From assembly GCA_009993885.1 (NCBI GenBank), contig JAACSN010000002.1, forward strand, positions 1 through 64,000: 64,000 nt of DNA. Direction: 5' to 3'. Below are positions 16,606 through 26,459 of this stretch, piece after piece (the first letter of the stretch is position 1; each line of letters starts with the position of its first letter). Below the pieces are notes generated by a model. The model ran no database searches and had not been told where the DNA came from. It saw only the letters and a program-made list of their open reading frames with translations. The translations under genes were made by a program, and so were the position numbers. The DNA is from Alphaproteobacteria bacterium (lineage in GTDB: Bacteria > Pseudomonadota > Alphaproteobacteria > Caedimonadales > UBA9215).

Positions 16606-16961
16606 GGGTGCGGAATCCGTCCCAGAGACCATTTTAAGTCCTTAGGGAGTTCCGCGAATTCATAGGTCAGGATTTCTTTTCGGGCAATAAAAAGGTACAA
16701 ATACCCTTGTTTTCCAAAGGCCGGCAAATGCGTTCGGATAATCTCTCGCAAGCGGCGTTTTGCTTTATTACGGCAAACGGCATTACCCACCTTCTTAGAG
16801 GCAACGATACCAAAACCGATCCGCTCATTATTGTCTTTCAGAATCTCAATTTCAGACAAAGGACAAACAATAAGAACAAAAGATTTTGTGACCCATTTTT
16901 GCCCTTTATTCATGGCAATTTTAAAATGAGAATTCTTTTTTAAACTAAAAAGTTGAATCAC
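16602..16961 (-). CDS. rnpA: Ribonuclease P protein component
   Basis: 119 aa, GTG start at 16961, chosen because [11 protein letters not shown] is the normal N-terminus. Binds the RNase P RNA and helps remove tRNA 5' leaders. The signature [16 protein letters not shown]-x-R-N-K-x-K-R-R-L-R-E is complete. It lies 24 bp behind rpmH and overlaps yidD. Confidence 0.95.
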   Translation of the reverse strand: MIQLFSLKKNSHFKIAMNKGQKWVTKSFVLIVCPLSEIEILKDNNERIGFGIVASKKVGNAVCRNKAKRRLREIIRTHLPAFGKQGYLYLFIARKEILTYEFAELPKDLKWSLGRIPHP

Positions 16962-16985
16962 GGGAGTTACCTAAAGCTAAAAGCC

Positions 16986-17120
16986 TTAGGCTGATAGACG
17001 CGCACGACCTTTTGCACGACGACGATTAATCACAGCACGACCGGAAGCCGTTTCCATGCGTGAGCGAAAACCGTGACGACGTTTGCGAACAAGAACACTG
17101 GGTTGAAAAGTTCTTTTCAT
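16986..17120 (-). CDS. rpmH: Ribosomal protein bL34
   Basis: 44 aa. Reading the minus strand from ATG 17120 gives [20 protein letters not shown] and then R[18 protein letters not shown] to TAA at 16986. This is the complete bL34 sequence. It heads the rpmH-rnpA-yidD-yidC-engB unit. The 227 bp upstream, shared with divergent maeB, should contain the promoters. Confidence 0.97.
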   Translation of the reverse strand: MKRTFQPSVLVRKRRHGFRSRMETASGRAVINRRRAKGRARLSA

Positions 17121-17347
17121 AACAGAAAGACTCCAATAACATTAAACAATACACCCCTTATAAGAGAAATTCCGCCCTGTGTCAACAAAATGTTCGCCCG
17201 AAACAAGACTCTTTTCTATAAAATAAAAACCGTTAAAAAAAGCTTAACGATTTTTCACTTACGTCTAGCCCCCTTCAAGTAAGACTCCTTATATGATAGA
17301 CTGAAATAGATTCTCCTTATTAACAGACAAAATGACAGGCAATTTTT

Positions 17348-19663
17348 ATGGATAAAAACCTCTACGACAGCGCCCTTGATTACCACCGTTCTCCAAAACC
17401 CGGGAAGCTAACCATCCAACCCACAAAACCCATGGCAAACCAACGGGACTTAGCCCTTGCTTATTCCCCCGGTGTGGCGGCCCCTTGTGAAGAAATTGCT
17501 AAAAACCCTCTCAAAGCCGCGGAATATACGGGCAGAGCCAATATGGTTGCGGTCATTTCCAACGGAACGGCAGTGCTTGGTCTTGGGAATATCGGCCCGC
17601 TTGCGTCAAAACCTGTGATGGAAGGAAAAGCAGTCCTCTTTAAGAAGTTCTCGGGCATTGATGTTTTTGATATTGAAATTGGTGAAAATGATCCCGATAA
17701 ACTGGTTGATATTATTGCCAGCCTTGAGCCGACTTTTGGCGCCATTAACCTCGAAGATATTAAAGCACCCGAATGTTTTGAAGTGGAGCGTCAACTCAAA
17801 GAACGCATGAATATTCCCGTCTTTCATGACGATCAACACGGCACGGCTATTATCGTTGCAGCCGCCGTTACAAACGGCCTTAAAGTTGTAAATAAGAAAA
17901 TTGAAGACATTAAAGTTGTGGCTTCCGGGGGCGGGGCTGCCTCCCTCGCCTGTCTTGACTTGCTCATTACCATGGGCTTAAAGCGTGAGAATGTAACGGT
18001 TTGCGACGGTAAGGGCGTGATTTATAAAGGCCGCGATAACGTTGATAAATACAAAGCCCGTTACGCTCGGGAAACCTCTGCTCGCAAACTGGGGGATGTT
18101 GTTGAAGGCGTTGACTTCTTTTTGGGACTCTCCGCCGGCAATGTATTGAGCGAAGAAATGATTATGAAGTTTGCAAAAAATCCTTTGATCTTTGCCTTGG
18201 CGAATCCTTACCCTGAAATTAATCCCCTCGTCGCAAAAAAAGCACGCCCTGATGCGATTGTTGCAACAGGACGTTCGGATTTTCCCAATCAAGTGAATAA
18301 TGTTTTGTGCTTTCCCTTTATCTTCCGCGGGGCTTTGGACTGTGGAGCCACCTGCATTAATGATGAAATGAAGGTTGCCTGCGTTAAAGCCATTGCGGAC
18401 TTAGCAGAGGCAGAAGCAACAGATATTGTGGCCAATGCCTACGAATCGGAAGACCTTAAGTTTGGCCCCAATTATTTAATTCCCAAACCCCTTGACCCTC
18501 GTTTGATGATTCATATTGCCCCTGCCGTTGTCAAAGCCGCACAAGACTCCGGCGTAGCAACCCGCCCCGTTGGGGACATCGAAGCCTATAAACAACATCT
18601 TAGCCAATATATTTATCGCTCCAGCATGGCCATGCAGCCTGTTTTTACCGCGGCAAAAGCCCACCAAAAACGTATAGCCTATGCGGACGGCGAAGATAAA
18701 CGCGTCTTAAGGGCTGCACAAATTGTCCTTGACGAACGCCTTGGCATGCCTATTTTAATCGGCCGTCGCCGTGTGGTTGAATCTCGTATCGAACAACTTG
18801 GCCTTCGTATGCGCCTTGGTAAAGAGGTGGAACTTGTCGATCCCGAGGATGACCCGCGCTTTGCAACCTATTGGCAAACCTACCACAATAAAATGGCACG
18901 ACACGGTGTTTCTCCCGATTTTGCAAAAACTATTGTCAGAACAAATACATCTGTTATTGCCGCTTTGATGGTCACCTTGGGTGATGCGGATTGTATGCTT
19001 TGCGGTGCCGTCGGCCGCTACCGCCATCATTTGGAAATTATTCGCGATATGATCGGCTTAAAACACGGCATTACCTCCCCTGCTTCGGTCAGCATTATGT
19101 CTATGAACAAAGGCATCTTTTTCTTTGCTGACGGTTATGTTAATAAAGATCCGAACGCCATGGAGCTTGCCGAGATCACCCTTCTCGCCGCAGAGCAAAT
19201 GCGTCAATTTGCCTTGGAGCCCAAAATCGCTTTGTTATCTCACTCAAATTTTGGCACAAGCGATACCCCCGCAACTTGTAAAATGCGCGAAGCTGTTGAA
19301 ATCATCCATAAATGTGCTCCCGACCTTGAAGTTGACGGCGAAATGCACGGAGATGCTGCTTTAATTGAAGCCATCCGCAAGGATAACTTTCCGAATTCAC
19401 GCCTCCAAGGGCAAGCAAACATGCTTATAATGCCTAATATTGATGCCGCGAACATTGCCATTAACTTGGTAAAAACTTTGGCGGATGCTCAGCCCATCGG
19501 CCCTATATTACTGGGACTTGATGCCTCGGCTCATATTTTAACAACAGCTGCAACCGTGCGCGCTATTGTAAATATGACTGCCGTTGCTTCTGTAGATGCA
19601 CAGCGCCATGAAGACTACAAAGGCGGAAGCATGCTTCCTTTTACCACAAAGGTTTGCGGATAG
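17348..19663 (+). CDS. maeB: NADP-dependent malic enzyme with C-terminal phosphotransacetylase-like domain
   Basis: 771 aa. It converts malate to pyruvate and CO2 with reduction of NAD(P), a supply of NADPH and pyruvate. The malic enzyme domain (about 1-430) shows [33 protein letters not shown] and [10 protein letters not shown]. The PTA-like domain (about 430-771) shows [15 protein letters not shown] and S-N-F-G-T. This fused form is standard for the MaeB class; the second domain usually regulates and does not catalyse. mgtE follows after 23 bp. Confidence 0.96.
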   Translation: MDKNLYDSALDYHRSPKPGKLTIQPTKPMANQRDLALAYSPGVAAPCEEIAKNPLKAAEYTGRANMVAVISNGTAVLGLGNIGPLASKPVMEGKAVLFKKFSGIDVFDIEIGENDPDKLVDIIASLEPTFGAINLEDIKAPECFEVERQLKERMNIPVFHDDQHGTAIIVAAAVTNGLKVVNKKIEDIKVVASGGGAASLACLDLLITMGLKRENVTVCDGKGVIYKGRDNVDKYKARYARETSARKLGDVVEGVDFFLGLSAGNVLSEEMIMKFAKNPLIFALANPYPEINPLVAKKARPDAIVATGRSDFPNQVNNVLCFPFIFRGALDCGATCINDEMKVACVKAIADLAEAEATDIVANAYESEDLKFGPNYLIPKPLDPRLMIHIAPAVVKAAQDSGVATRPVGDIEAYKQHLSQYIYRSSMAMQPVFTAAKAHQKRIAYADGEDKRVLRAAQIVLDERLGMPILIGRRRVVESRIEQLGLRMRLGKEVELVDPEDDPRFATYWQTYHNKMARHGVSPDFAKTIVRTNTSVIAALMVTLGDADCMLCGAVGRYRHHLEIIRDMIGLKHGITSPASVSIMSMNKGIFFFADGYVNKDPNAMELAEITLLAAEQMRQFALEPKIALLSHSNFGTSDTPATCKMREAVEIIHKCAPDLEVDGEMHGDAALIEAIRKDNFPNSRLQGQANMLIMPNIDAANIAINLVKTLADAQPIGPILLGLDASAHILTTAATVRAIVNMTAVASVDAQRHEDYKGGSMLPFTTKVCG

Positions 19664-19686
19664 CGTTCTTAAAAAAAGGCCGATAA

Positions 19687-21144
19687 ATGAATACTGAAAC
19701 AGGAAATGACCCGAAGCAACCGCACACCGACCGAGATCCTTCCGACTCGGGAGAACACGAAGGGATTAACACCCTCCATGAATCTGCCGACGGGGTGCGT
19801 TTTGGTATTTCTGCTCAGCTTAGAGATACAGTCGAAGAGGCTTTAGACCGCCACGAAGCAAGACTTGTCTTAGAATACCTTGCGCCGTTGCACGCAGCAG
19901 ATATTGCCGACCTTATTAACCACCTGAAGGCTCGTTATCGCGAGCCTTTTTTTCAACTCATTAAAGATGATTTGGATCCGGAAACCCTTGTTGATGTTGA
20001 TCCGGCTCTCCAACTTGAACTCATAAAGCTTCTCAGCATTAAGCAAATTGCTCAAGCTGTTTTACACTTGGACAGCGACGACGCCATAAGCCTTCTTGAA
20101 ATGCTGGATGAAGAACTGATTCATGCGATTCTCCAGAAAATTCCGGCAGGAGAGCGCTCCACCCTCGAGCGTGTTTTGCGCTATCCCGAGAAAAGCGCAG
20201 GGCGCTTAATGCAACGGGAAATCGTTTGCGTTCCCGCCCATTGGAGCCTTAAAGAAGTCAGTGACTATATCAAAGGAAATCAAGAAGAGTTACCCTCTTT
20301 CTTTTATGATATTTTCGTGGTTGATCCCCGTTATCACCTTCTTGGAAAAATCCCGCTAAATCAACTCTTGCGCCATGAAACTTCGACCCTTGTATCCGAT
20401 ATTATGCTAACGGACACCCACGCTTTTCCGGACACGTCGGATCAAGAAGAAGTCGCTCAAGCCTTTAAACACTATGCCCTCGTTTCGGCGCCTATTATCA
20501 GTAGCAGCGGTCGCGTTATCGGTATGGTCACCGTCGATGACGTGGTGGATGTTGTCGAAGAAGAAGCCGAAGAAGACATGCTTCACATGCATAAAGTGCG
20601 CGGTGAATCGGATTTTTATGCTCCTGCCTCCACCACGGCTTATTGGCGCACAAGGTGGTTGCTGATTACCCTGGTAAATACCCTTATCGCCTCGTACGTG
20701 ATTTCCAAATTCGAAGCCTCTATCCAACAAATAACAGCCCTTTCGTTTTTGATGACCATCAATGCGGCCATGGGCGGTAACTCGGGCATGCAAGTCGTGA
20801 CCGTCGTTGTACGCGCCCTTGCCACTCGCAGTCTTTTAGAAGAAGACACTTGGAGAGCCGTTCGAAAAGAATTAGGCGTGAGCCTCATGACCGGTGGTTT
20901 TTGTGCTCTGATTTTGGGAGGAATTGCAGGGCTTTGGATTGACAACATGGGTCTTGGCATCATTTTAACGGTCTCCTTAATGTGTAATATGTTATGGGCT
21001 TCTTTTGCCGGAACACTTTTTCCTATTATTATCAGTCGCTTTGGCCTCGATCCCGCCATTAGTGCCGGCCCTATTCTCACCACCACAACCGACGTGCTCG
21101 GTTATGCCCTCTTTTTAGGACTGGCCACCTTGTTTCTTATTTAA
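19687..21144 (+). CDS. mgtE: Magnesium transporter MgtE
   Basis: 485 aa, ATG after AAAAGG. Mg2+ channel. The order is a long Asp/Glu-rich N-terminal superhelical domain (L-H-A-A-D-I-A-D-L-I), a CBS pair (around 190-315, with S-A-P-I-I-S-S-S-G-R-V-I-G-M and D-V-V-D-V-V-E-E-E-A-E-E-D), and five membrane helices with the family motif M-G-G-N-S-G-M-Q. The first 45 residues are hydrophilic and longer than usual. It is probably co-transcribed with maeB. Mg2+ gating through the CBS domains is known for the family. Confidence 0.95.
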   Translation: MNTETGNDPKQPHTDRDPSDSGEHEGINTLHESADGVRFGISAQLRDTVEEALDRHEARLVLEYLAPLHAADIADLINHLKARYREPFFQLIKDDLDPETLVDVDPALQLELIKLLSIKQIAQAVLHLDSDDAISLLEMLDEELIHAILQKIPAGERSTLERVLRYPEKSAGRLMQREIVCVPAHWSLKEVSDYIKGNQEELPSFFYDIFVVDPRYHLLGKIPLNQLLRHETSTLVSDIMLTDTHAFPDTSDQEEVAQAFKHYALVSAPIISSSGRVIGMVTVDDVVDVVEEEAEEDMLHMHKVRGESDFYAPASTTAYWRTRWLLITLVNTLIASYVISKFEASIQQITALSFLMTINAAMGGNSGMQVVTVVVRALATRSLLEEDTWRAVRKELGVSLMTGGFCALILGGIAGLWIDNMGLGIILTVSLMCNMLWASFAGTLFPIIISRFGLDPAISAGPILTTTTDVLGYALFLGLATLFLI

Positions 21145-21166
21145 ATAAAACTGTAAGTTCTTTTTG

Positions 21167-21194
21167 TTGACAAAACAGCGCTACACTCTATATC
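21167..21194 (+). promoter_or_regulatory. Predicted sigma70 promoter of the LRR protein gene
   Basis: TTGACA (21167-21172), 16 bases, TATATC (21189-21194), 43 bp before the start codon. A consensus -35 box; it lies just after the mgtE stop, so the LRR gene is likely transcribed on its own. Confidence 0.6.
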
Positions 21195-21236
21195 TTTTGC
21201 TTTCGCACTAATTCCACTATAAGGAAAATAAGAATT

Positions 21237-22967
21237 ATGTTATTTAAAACCTTTGCTATTTTTACAGCCCTCACCTTTTCAGCACAGGCTAGTACCGGAT
21301 CAAGTTTAAGCAGACACCAAGAAGACGTAACCCCCTTTGAAGAATTAAATAGTGCCATACACAGCTATCAAGAAGCCGTGGACGATAAAGGCAGCCCCCT
21401 TCATAAAGATCCGGCAAGCATTACCTTTCGATGGCCTTGTTACTCTTCTTTAAGCCCTTTCGTTCTAAACTCTCTATCCCATGTTATAAGATTAAATTTA
21501 GGAAATTATCTAACGAAAATTCCTGAAACTATTTCATGTTTGAAACAGCTAAAAACCTTACGGCTTTCCATTGCAACATGGGATGTCTTGCCCGACTCCT
21601 TAGGAACCATGGATCACTTGAGAGACCTCACTATTGTCCATGCGACAATAGGACGCGTTCCCGCCTTTTTGAAAAAGTTAACGGGCTTAGAACGCCTGTC
21701 ATTTAACTGTTCTCTTATGAACTTTTCAAGTCTCCAAGAAGCCCATGACTTCTTCACAGTCTTTCAAGGGTTAACCTCCTTACATCTTGGAAAGCGTGGT
21801 GAAAACTGTGCCGTGATTCCACGGAGCATTGCCGACCTTGAAAGCCTTGAACGCTTTTCTGTTTCATCCGAATTAACGACGTTTGAGTTGGTCTTCAACG
21901 ACAGCTTTCACGTTAAAAACTTTAAAGCCCTTCAAGATTTCCTTAAAACCCAAGGGGATGATTATGGCAGGAGAGAATGGGCAGACTTTAAGGAACAGTG
22001 GCAAGAGGAGGATGCTAGTGAAAAAAGAGACTATGGCAAAAGGCAGGAATCTCTCCTCTCGGGTGATGCCACGACGCCCCTTACAACGGTCGATTTAGAC
22101 ATGCACAACGGCGTCCTTCCAAAAGCCCTATACCGCTTTCCAAGCTTAACAGACCTAACAGTCGGCTCCTTTTTAACGGAAATTCCGGAGGGCATTTCTG
22201 CCTTAAAACAGCTTAAGACGTTAACACTCTCCTTAGGTAACGGAGAACTTCTCCCCTCTGACTTAGGAGACTTACCGTCCCTGAAAGTCCTTACCCTTAC
22301 CCATATGCGCAAAGGGGATTACGTCCGTCACACAGGTTTGAATCGCTTGACACAGCTTGAGGAGTTAAATCTCCATTGCTCCCACACAAAACTTGATTTA
22401 ACGTCTCTTTTTGCAGATCTCACGCAGTTAAAAGTTCTGCATCTTGGAGATCATGCTCCCAAAGCCCTTGGACGCCTTACCTCCCTCCAACGACTTGATC
22501 TTAACAGTGCAAAGATTCCCGGCTTTGAGATGCCGCATCTGCACACAAGTCTTACCGGTGATGACCTTGAACGTGCCTTAGCTTATATCAGAAGCGATGC
22601 CTATAACCCGGATGCCCTTACCGTTGCGGTAATCGACGACGCCCCTTATAAAGGAAAGGGAAAGGGTGAACGAAAAAGCAAAAAAGAAGATTCGCACTCC
22701 CCTGCCGCCTCTTCTTCAACAAGGAGCATTGCCTCCTCTTCAACACAGAGTGCTTTTTTAAAAGAGGACCCTCAAAAAATATCCCCCTCTTTATCCATGC
22801 CCCCGGAGGAAAAAGCAACCACACTTGAGGCTGTCCGCTATGCCTTGGCTGCTCTCAACGGGATCACCTTTAATCACCAACAAACCGTCGGTATTGACTT
22901 GGCGCATCACCTAAAAATGTGCGAGACTCTTGTTAATCTTACCCGACATTTAAAAGAGAATGCTTAA
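21237..22967 (+). CDS. Exported leucine-rich repeat protein
   Basis: 576 aa, ATG after AAGGAAAA. Signal peptide M-L-F-K-T-F-A-I-F-T-A-L-T-F-S-A-Q-A. Two LRR blocks follow (about 80-215 and 283-440) with L-x-x-L-x-x-L-x-L and I-P-x-x-I-x-x-L-K-Q-L-K-T-L repeats. They are separated by a charged, helical stretch (240-272). The blocks contain near-duplicates: residues 91-136 and 312-357 share L-T-x-I-P-E-x-I-S-x-L-K-Q-L-K-T-L and L-x-x-L-x-x-L-T-x-x-H. The C-terminus is Lys/Ser-rich low complexity, then a helical end. LRR proteins of bacteria living in cells often bind host proteins. Export is visible; any effector role is inferred. Confidence 0.8.
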   Translation: MLFKTFAIFTALTFSAQASTGSSLSRHQEDVTPFEELNSAIHSYQEAVDDKGSPLHKDPASITFRWPCYSSLSPFVLNSLSHVIRLNLGNYLTKIPETISCLKQLKTLRLSIATWDVLPDSLGTMDHLRDLTIVHATIGRVPAFLKKLTGLERLSFNCSLMNFSSLQEAHDFFTVFQGLTSLHLGKRGENCAVIPRSIADLESLERFSVSSELTTFELVFNDSFHVKNFKALQDFLKTQGDDYGRREWADFKEQWQEEDASEKRDYGKRQESLLSGDATTPLTTVDLDMHNGVLPKALYRFPSLTDLTVGSFLTEIPEGISALKQLKTLTLSLGNGELLPSDLGDLPSLKVLTLTHMRKGDYVRHTGLNRLTQLEELNLHCSHTKLDLTSLFADLTQLKVLHLGDHAPKALGRLTSLQRLDLNSAKIPGFEMPHLHTSLTGDDLERALAYIRSDAYNPDALTVAVIDDAPYKGKGKGERKSKKEDSHSPAASSSTRSIASSSTQSAFLKEDPQKISPSLSMPPEEKATTLEAVRYALAALNGITFNHQQTVGIDLAHHLKMCETLVNLTRHLKENA

Positions 22968-22989
22968 GTTCAATCTTAGAAAATAGAGA

Positions 22990-23012
22990 GCTCCTTAGGG
23001 AGCCTTTTTTTA
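22990..23012 (+). terminator. Rho-independent terminator after the LRR gene
   Basis: GCTCC, loop TTAG, GGAGC, C, then seven T. Short stem but clean T-run, 22 bases after the stop codon. Confidence 0.75.
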
Positions 23013-23081
23013 TACGCCCCCTATACGAGAGCTCTTTTCCTTTGTATTATAAATAAAACACTCTTTGAAATAGGTATACCC

Positions 23082-23612
23082 ATGAAACCCACCATCCAAG
23101 CCGCCACTTCCCTTGAACTGAAAAAATGGCTTGAGGCGGGAGAAGTTGTTCTGGTAGACGTTCGCGAAGTCATTGAATACAAGCAACACCATATTAAAGG
23201 GGCTATTAATTTACCGCTGTCCGAAGTGTCCTTATCACACCCCTCTATGCCCGCTCACGAAGGCAAGCGCCTTGTTCTCCAATGCAAATCCGGTCGAAGG
23301 TCTTTGATGGCTTGTGAAAAATTAAACGCAGAAGGTAAAGAAGATAACCTTTATAATTTAACAGGCGGTATTGACGGCTGGATGCAAAATAATTTCCCCG
23401 TTGAAAGCAATGAGAAAAAGAGCATCCCCCTAGAGCGCCAAGTCCTTCTTGCCGCCGGAATTATTGTCCTCGTTGGTGTTATCCTTGGATTTGTTGTTTC
23501 TTCAAGTTGGTTTTTACTAAGCGGATTTGCCGGACTCGGTATGGCCTTTGCCGGTTTTACAGGCTGGTGCGGTATGGCAAAACTCTTAGCTCTGATGCCA
23601 TGGAATAAATAG
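23082..23612 (+). CDS. Rhodanese-like protein with two membrane helices (YgaP type)
   Basis: 176 aa. The N-terminal rhodanese domain has V-L-V-D-V-R-E, H-I-K-G-A-I-N-L-P and the active-site loop C-K-S-G-R-R-S with the catalytic cysteine, ending G-G-I-D-G-W. Residues 115-170 form two hydrophobic helices in a DUF2892-like region, which anchors the domain at the inner membrane with the rhodanese in the cytoplasm. YgaP of E. coli has the same layout and sulfurtransferase activity in vitro. Convergent with sppA, 15 bp apart. Confidence 0.88.
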   Translation: MKPTIQAATSLELKKWLEAGEVVLVDVREVIEYKQHHIKGAINLPLSEVSLSHPSMPAHEGKRLVLQCKSGRRSLMACEKLNAEGKEDNLYNLTGGIDGWMQNNFPVESNEKKSIPLERQVLLAAGIIVLVGVILGFVVSSSWFLLSGFAGLGMAFAGFTGWCGMAKLLALMPWNK

Positions 23613-23627
23613 AAAAAAGTATTCCTC

Positions 23628-25418
23628 TTAAGCTCCGTTTTCCGATGCCATAAGTTTAATATCGCCGGACAAAAGAAGCTTAAAGTGCGCAAAGAGTTGC
23701 GTTATATTTTTCCAAACCACACTAAAGGAAGACTTTCCCAAGAGCGCTTGTTGCAAGTTCTCCAAAACCGTTTTAGGTCGTGGATAAACCACAATTTCAT
23801 AAGGGTTTTTGGCCGCAATACCGCCAAGTTCTTTTGCCGCTGCAAAGGCTTCCCTCAAACCTCCGATCTCATCAACGAGCCCAAAGGTTTTGGCTTCTTC
23901 GCCCGTCCACACGCGTCCTTTTGCAATTTCACCGACATGATCTAAAGACAGGCCGCGCCCTTGGGCAACAATCTCTATAAAACGCGCATATAACAGATCC
24001 ATGGTTCGATCAATATGGCGCTGTTGATCGTCCGTATAAGCGGTTAAAGGAGACCACAAAGATCCGTTTTCGCCAACAGCCATGGTGCTGATGTTAACGT
24101 CAAAATTTTCAAGAAGCTCCCGAAAAACAACTTTTCCCCCGATCGTACCGATAGAGCCCGTAATCGTCATATTTTTCGCCAAAATTTTCTTGCACGGTGC
24201 TGCAAACCAATACCCTCCGGAGGCCGCAACATTCCCTAAAGAAGCCACAACAGGCACGCCTTGATCTTGGGCAATATGAATTAATCGACGAACGGTTTCC
24301 GAAGCCACCGCAGAACCTCCGGGGGAATCAATACGAAAAACGACGGCTTTAATTTGAGGATTTTTTAAAGCCTCTTCAAAACTACGACGCGTTTCATCGG
24401 CCCCCATAATGTAAGACTGCCCCATCAAACCGCCGCCTTCTTTATCATCTTGCAAGACGGCTCCCACCCCGTAAATAAGCGCGATTTTCTCTTCTTGCGG
24501 CGCAAGGGCTTCATTAACAAGAGCGCTATAATAGTGTATGGAAACAAAAGCAGGAGCCTTTTTTAGATCCTTTTTGTCAGCATTTGATTGCGCCGTTCCC
24601 TCGGCGGATGCTTTATCAAGAGCCGCTTGTTTAAACTCGTCAATATACCCGAGTCGATCAATAAAGTGATTGGTTTTAGCCTCCTGATCACTCATCATAG
24701 GATTGTCACGAGTCACCTCTTGCAAGGCCGTTGCAGATAATTCTCGACCCTCTGTGATATCCGCCATTAACTTATCATGTAACCGTTGGAGAAGGTTGGT
24801 GGTTGCTTCTTTATTAGCATCGGAGGCTTTTGAATCGGTCAAAGAAGCATAGGCGTTTTTATACTCTTTACGGGTTGAAATTTGAGGCAAAACACCAAGT
24901 TTTTTCAATACACTTCCAAAGAAGGGCTGATCCACTTGAGTACCCGTTAAATTAAGAGATGAAAAAGGTTGCATCCAAATCTGATCCGCACAAGAAGCCA
25001 AATAATATTTCTTTGTGCCCGGAGATAAATCGCCAAAAGTATCTGCGTAAACCATGACAAATTTACCGTTCTTTCTGAAAGTCATAAGGGCCTCGCGCAG
25101 TTCCTCTAGCTGGGCAAGTCCAAGGGCAGGGTCATTCAAACGCAGCACAATACCTTTTACCTTTGGGTCAAGCTCTGCCGCACTTAAAGCCCGCAAGAGC
25201 TCAAAGAAGGTGGTTGTCGGCCCTGTTAAAATTTGTTGCAAGCCTTTCAGAGCAGGAGATTCGGGAAAATTCTCCCCAAGGTCAAGGGTTAGAACAGTTT
25301 GTGTCGGCAAGTCCGGCATTGTTTTAGCCTGAAACAGCTTCATCCCTAATAAAATAATAAGGGGTAAAAGGGTGATAAAACCGACGGTTGCTAAAAAACG
25401 CATAAGAAACTTCTTCAT
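23628..25418 (-). CDS. sppA: Signal peptide peptidase SppA, 67-kDa type
   Basis: 596 aa. I use the ATG at 25418, which follows GGGA; a TTG nine bases upstream is the alternative. An inner-membrane serine protease that degrades cleaved signal peptides. The N-terminal anchor is F-L-A-T-V-G-F-I-T-L-L-P-L-I-I-L-L. Two tandem SppA domains follow, with the general-base lysine region Q-I-S-T-R-K-E-Y-K-N-A in the first and D-S-P-G-G-S and A-A-S-G-G-Y-W (catalytic serine) in the second. Full length for the E. coli-type enzyme. Confidence 0.93.
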   Translation of the reverse strand: MKKFLMRFLATVGFITLLPLIILLGMKLFQAKTMPDLPTQTVLTLDLGENFPESPALKGLQQILTGPTTTFFELLRALSAAELDPKVKGIVLRLNDPALGLAQLEELREALMTFRKNGKFVMVYADTFGDLSPGTKKYYLASCADQIWMQPFSSLNLTGTQVDQPFFGSVLKKLGVLPQISTRKEYKNAYASLTDSKASDANKEATTNLLQRLHDKLMADITEGRELSATALQEVTRDNPMMSDQEAKTNHFIDRLGYIDEFKQAALDKASAEGTAQSNADKKDLKKAPAFVSIHYYSALVNEALAPQEEKIALIYGVGAVLQDDKEGGGLMGQSYIMGADETRRSFEEALKNPQIKAVVFRIDSPGGSAVASETVRRLIHIAQDQGVPVVASLGNVAASGGYWFAAPCKKILAKNMTITGSIGTIGGKVVFRELLENFDVNISTMAVGENGSLWSPLTAYTDDQQRHIDRTMDLLYARFIEIVAQGRGLSLDHVGEIAKGRVWTGEEAKTFGLVDEIGGLREAFAAAKELGGIAAKNPYEIVVYPRPKTVLENLQQALLGKSSFSVVWKNITQLFAHFKLLLSGDIKLMASENGA

Positions 25419-25568
25419 TATTCCCAAAAAACCTTTATAAAAAATCTATATTTTTCATTCTGACCGAAAGAAAGATAAAATGCAAAGGATTACAACATTT
25501 TTTCCGTGCATCACGGGCAAAAAGCCCTTAGACTGATTTTTACTATTTTATAGAAACTTGGAGCTTGC

Positions 25569-26456
25569 ATGAACCTCTTACAATTCCTTGGCGCTGTTGA
25601 ACTGGGGACAATTTTTGCCCTTGTTGCCATCGGTGTATACTTGTCTTTTCGGGTCTTAGACTTCCCCGATCTAACGGCCGACGGAAGCTTCCCCTTGGGA
25701 GCAGCCATCGCTGCTACCATGATTGTTGCGGGTATGAATCCTTGGCTTGCCACCCTCATTGCTTTCTTTGGCGGAACCCTTGCGGGCATTGTTACAGCTT
25801 ATTTAAACGTGCGCTTCGGGATCTTATCCCTCCTTGCCTCCATTTTAACTATGACGGCTCTTTACTCTATTAACTTACGCATTATGGATCGACCGAACAT
25901 TGCCATGCTTTATGAGGAAACGGTTTTCACGTCATTTGAATCCTTTTTCGGAGACCATAATGTTGCGGTCTTAGTCTTTGGCTTTGCGGCTGTTTTTATT
26001 ATTGGTTTTGTTGTCTATTGGCTTTTGCAATCTCAAATCGGTCTTGCGATCCGAGCCACGGGAGCCAACCCCGTTATGGCTCAAGCCCAAGGCGTGAAAA
26101 CCAAATCTATGATTCTTTTAGGCATTGCCCTTAGCAACGGAATTATTGCTTTTGCAGGCGCTCTTTTCGCCCAATCCCAAGGATTCGCCGATGTCAATAT
26201 GGGTGTCGGAACCATTATTATCGGCCTTGCTTCGGTGATCATTGGTGAAGTTATTCTCCCGCCTCGTCTTGTCATTTTCAGCATCATCGGCTGTATCATC
26301 GGGTCGATCTTGTATCGATTGGCCATTGCCTTTGCTCTGAATGCCGACTTTATGAAGCCCTCCGATCTTAATCTCATGACAGCTCTTATTGTTGTGCTTG
26401 CAATGATTTTGCCAAAGCTCAAAAAAGAAGCCGCCTCAAAAATACGAAGGTCCTAA
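25569..26456 (+). CDS. ABC transporter permease (COG4120 type)
   Basis: 295 aa, ATG after GGAG, nearly all hydrophobic with about eight helices. The N-terminus E-L-G-T-I-F-A-L-V-A-I-G-V-Y-L-S-F-R-V-L-D-F is typical of permeases distantly related to the branched-chain amino-acid and sugar (RbsC/LivH) type. I-R-A-T-G-A-N-P-V-M-A-Q-A-Q-G-V is the coupling helix that contacts the ATPase. Such permeases usually work with a COG2984-type substrate-binding lipoprotein, sometimes linked to tryptophan or other amino acids. The ATPase gene follows after 3 bp; no binding-protein gene lies beside them. Substrate unknown. Confidence 0.85.
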   Translation: MNLLQFLGAVELGTIFALVAIGVYLSFRVLDFPDLTADGSFPLGAAIAATMIVAGMNPWLATLIAFFGGTLAGIVTAYLNVRFGILSLLASILTMTALYSINLRIMDRPNIAMLYEETVFTSFESFFGDHNVAVLVFGFAAVFIIGFVVYWLLQSQIGLAIRATGANPVMAQAQGVKTKSMILLGIALSNGIIAFAGALFAQSQGFADVNMGVGTIIIGLASVIIGEVILPPRLVIFSIIGCIIGSILYRLAIAFALNADFMKPSDLNLMTALIVVLAMILPKLKKEAASKIRRS

Positions 26457-26459
26457 CCC

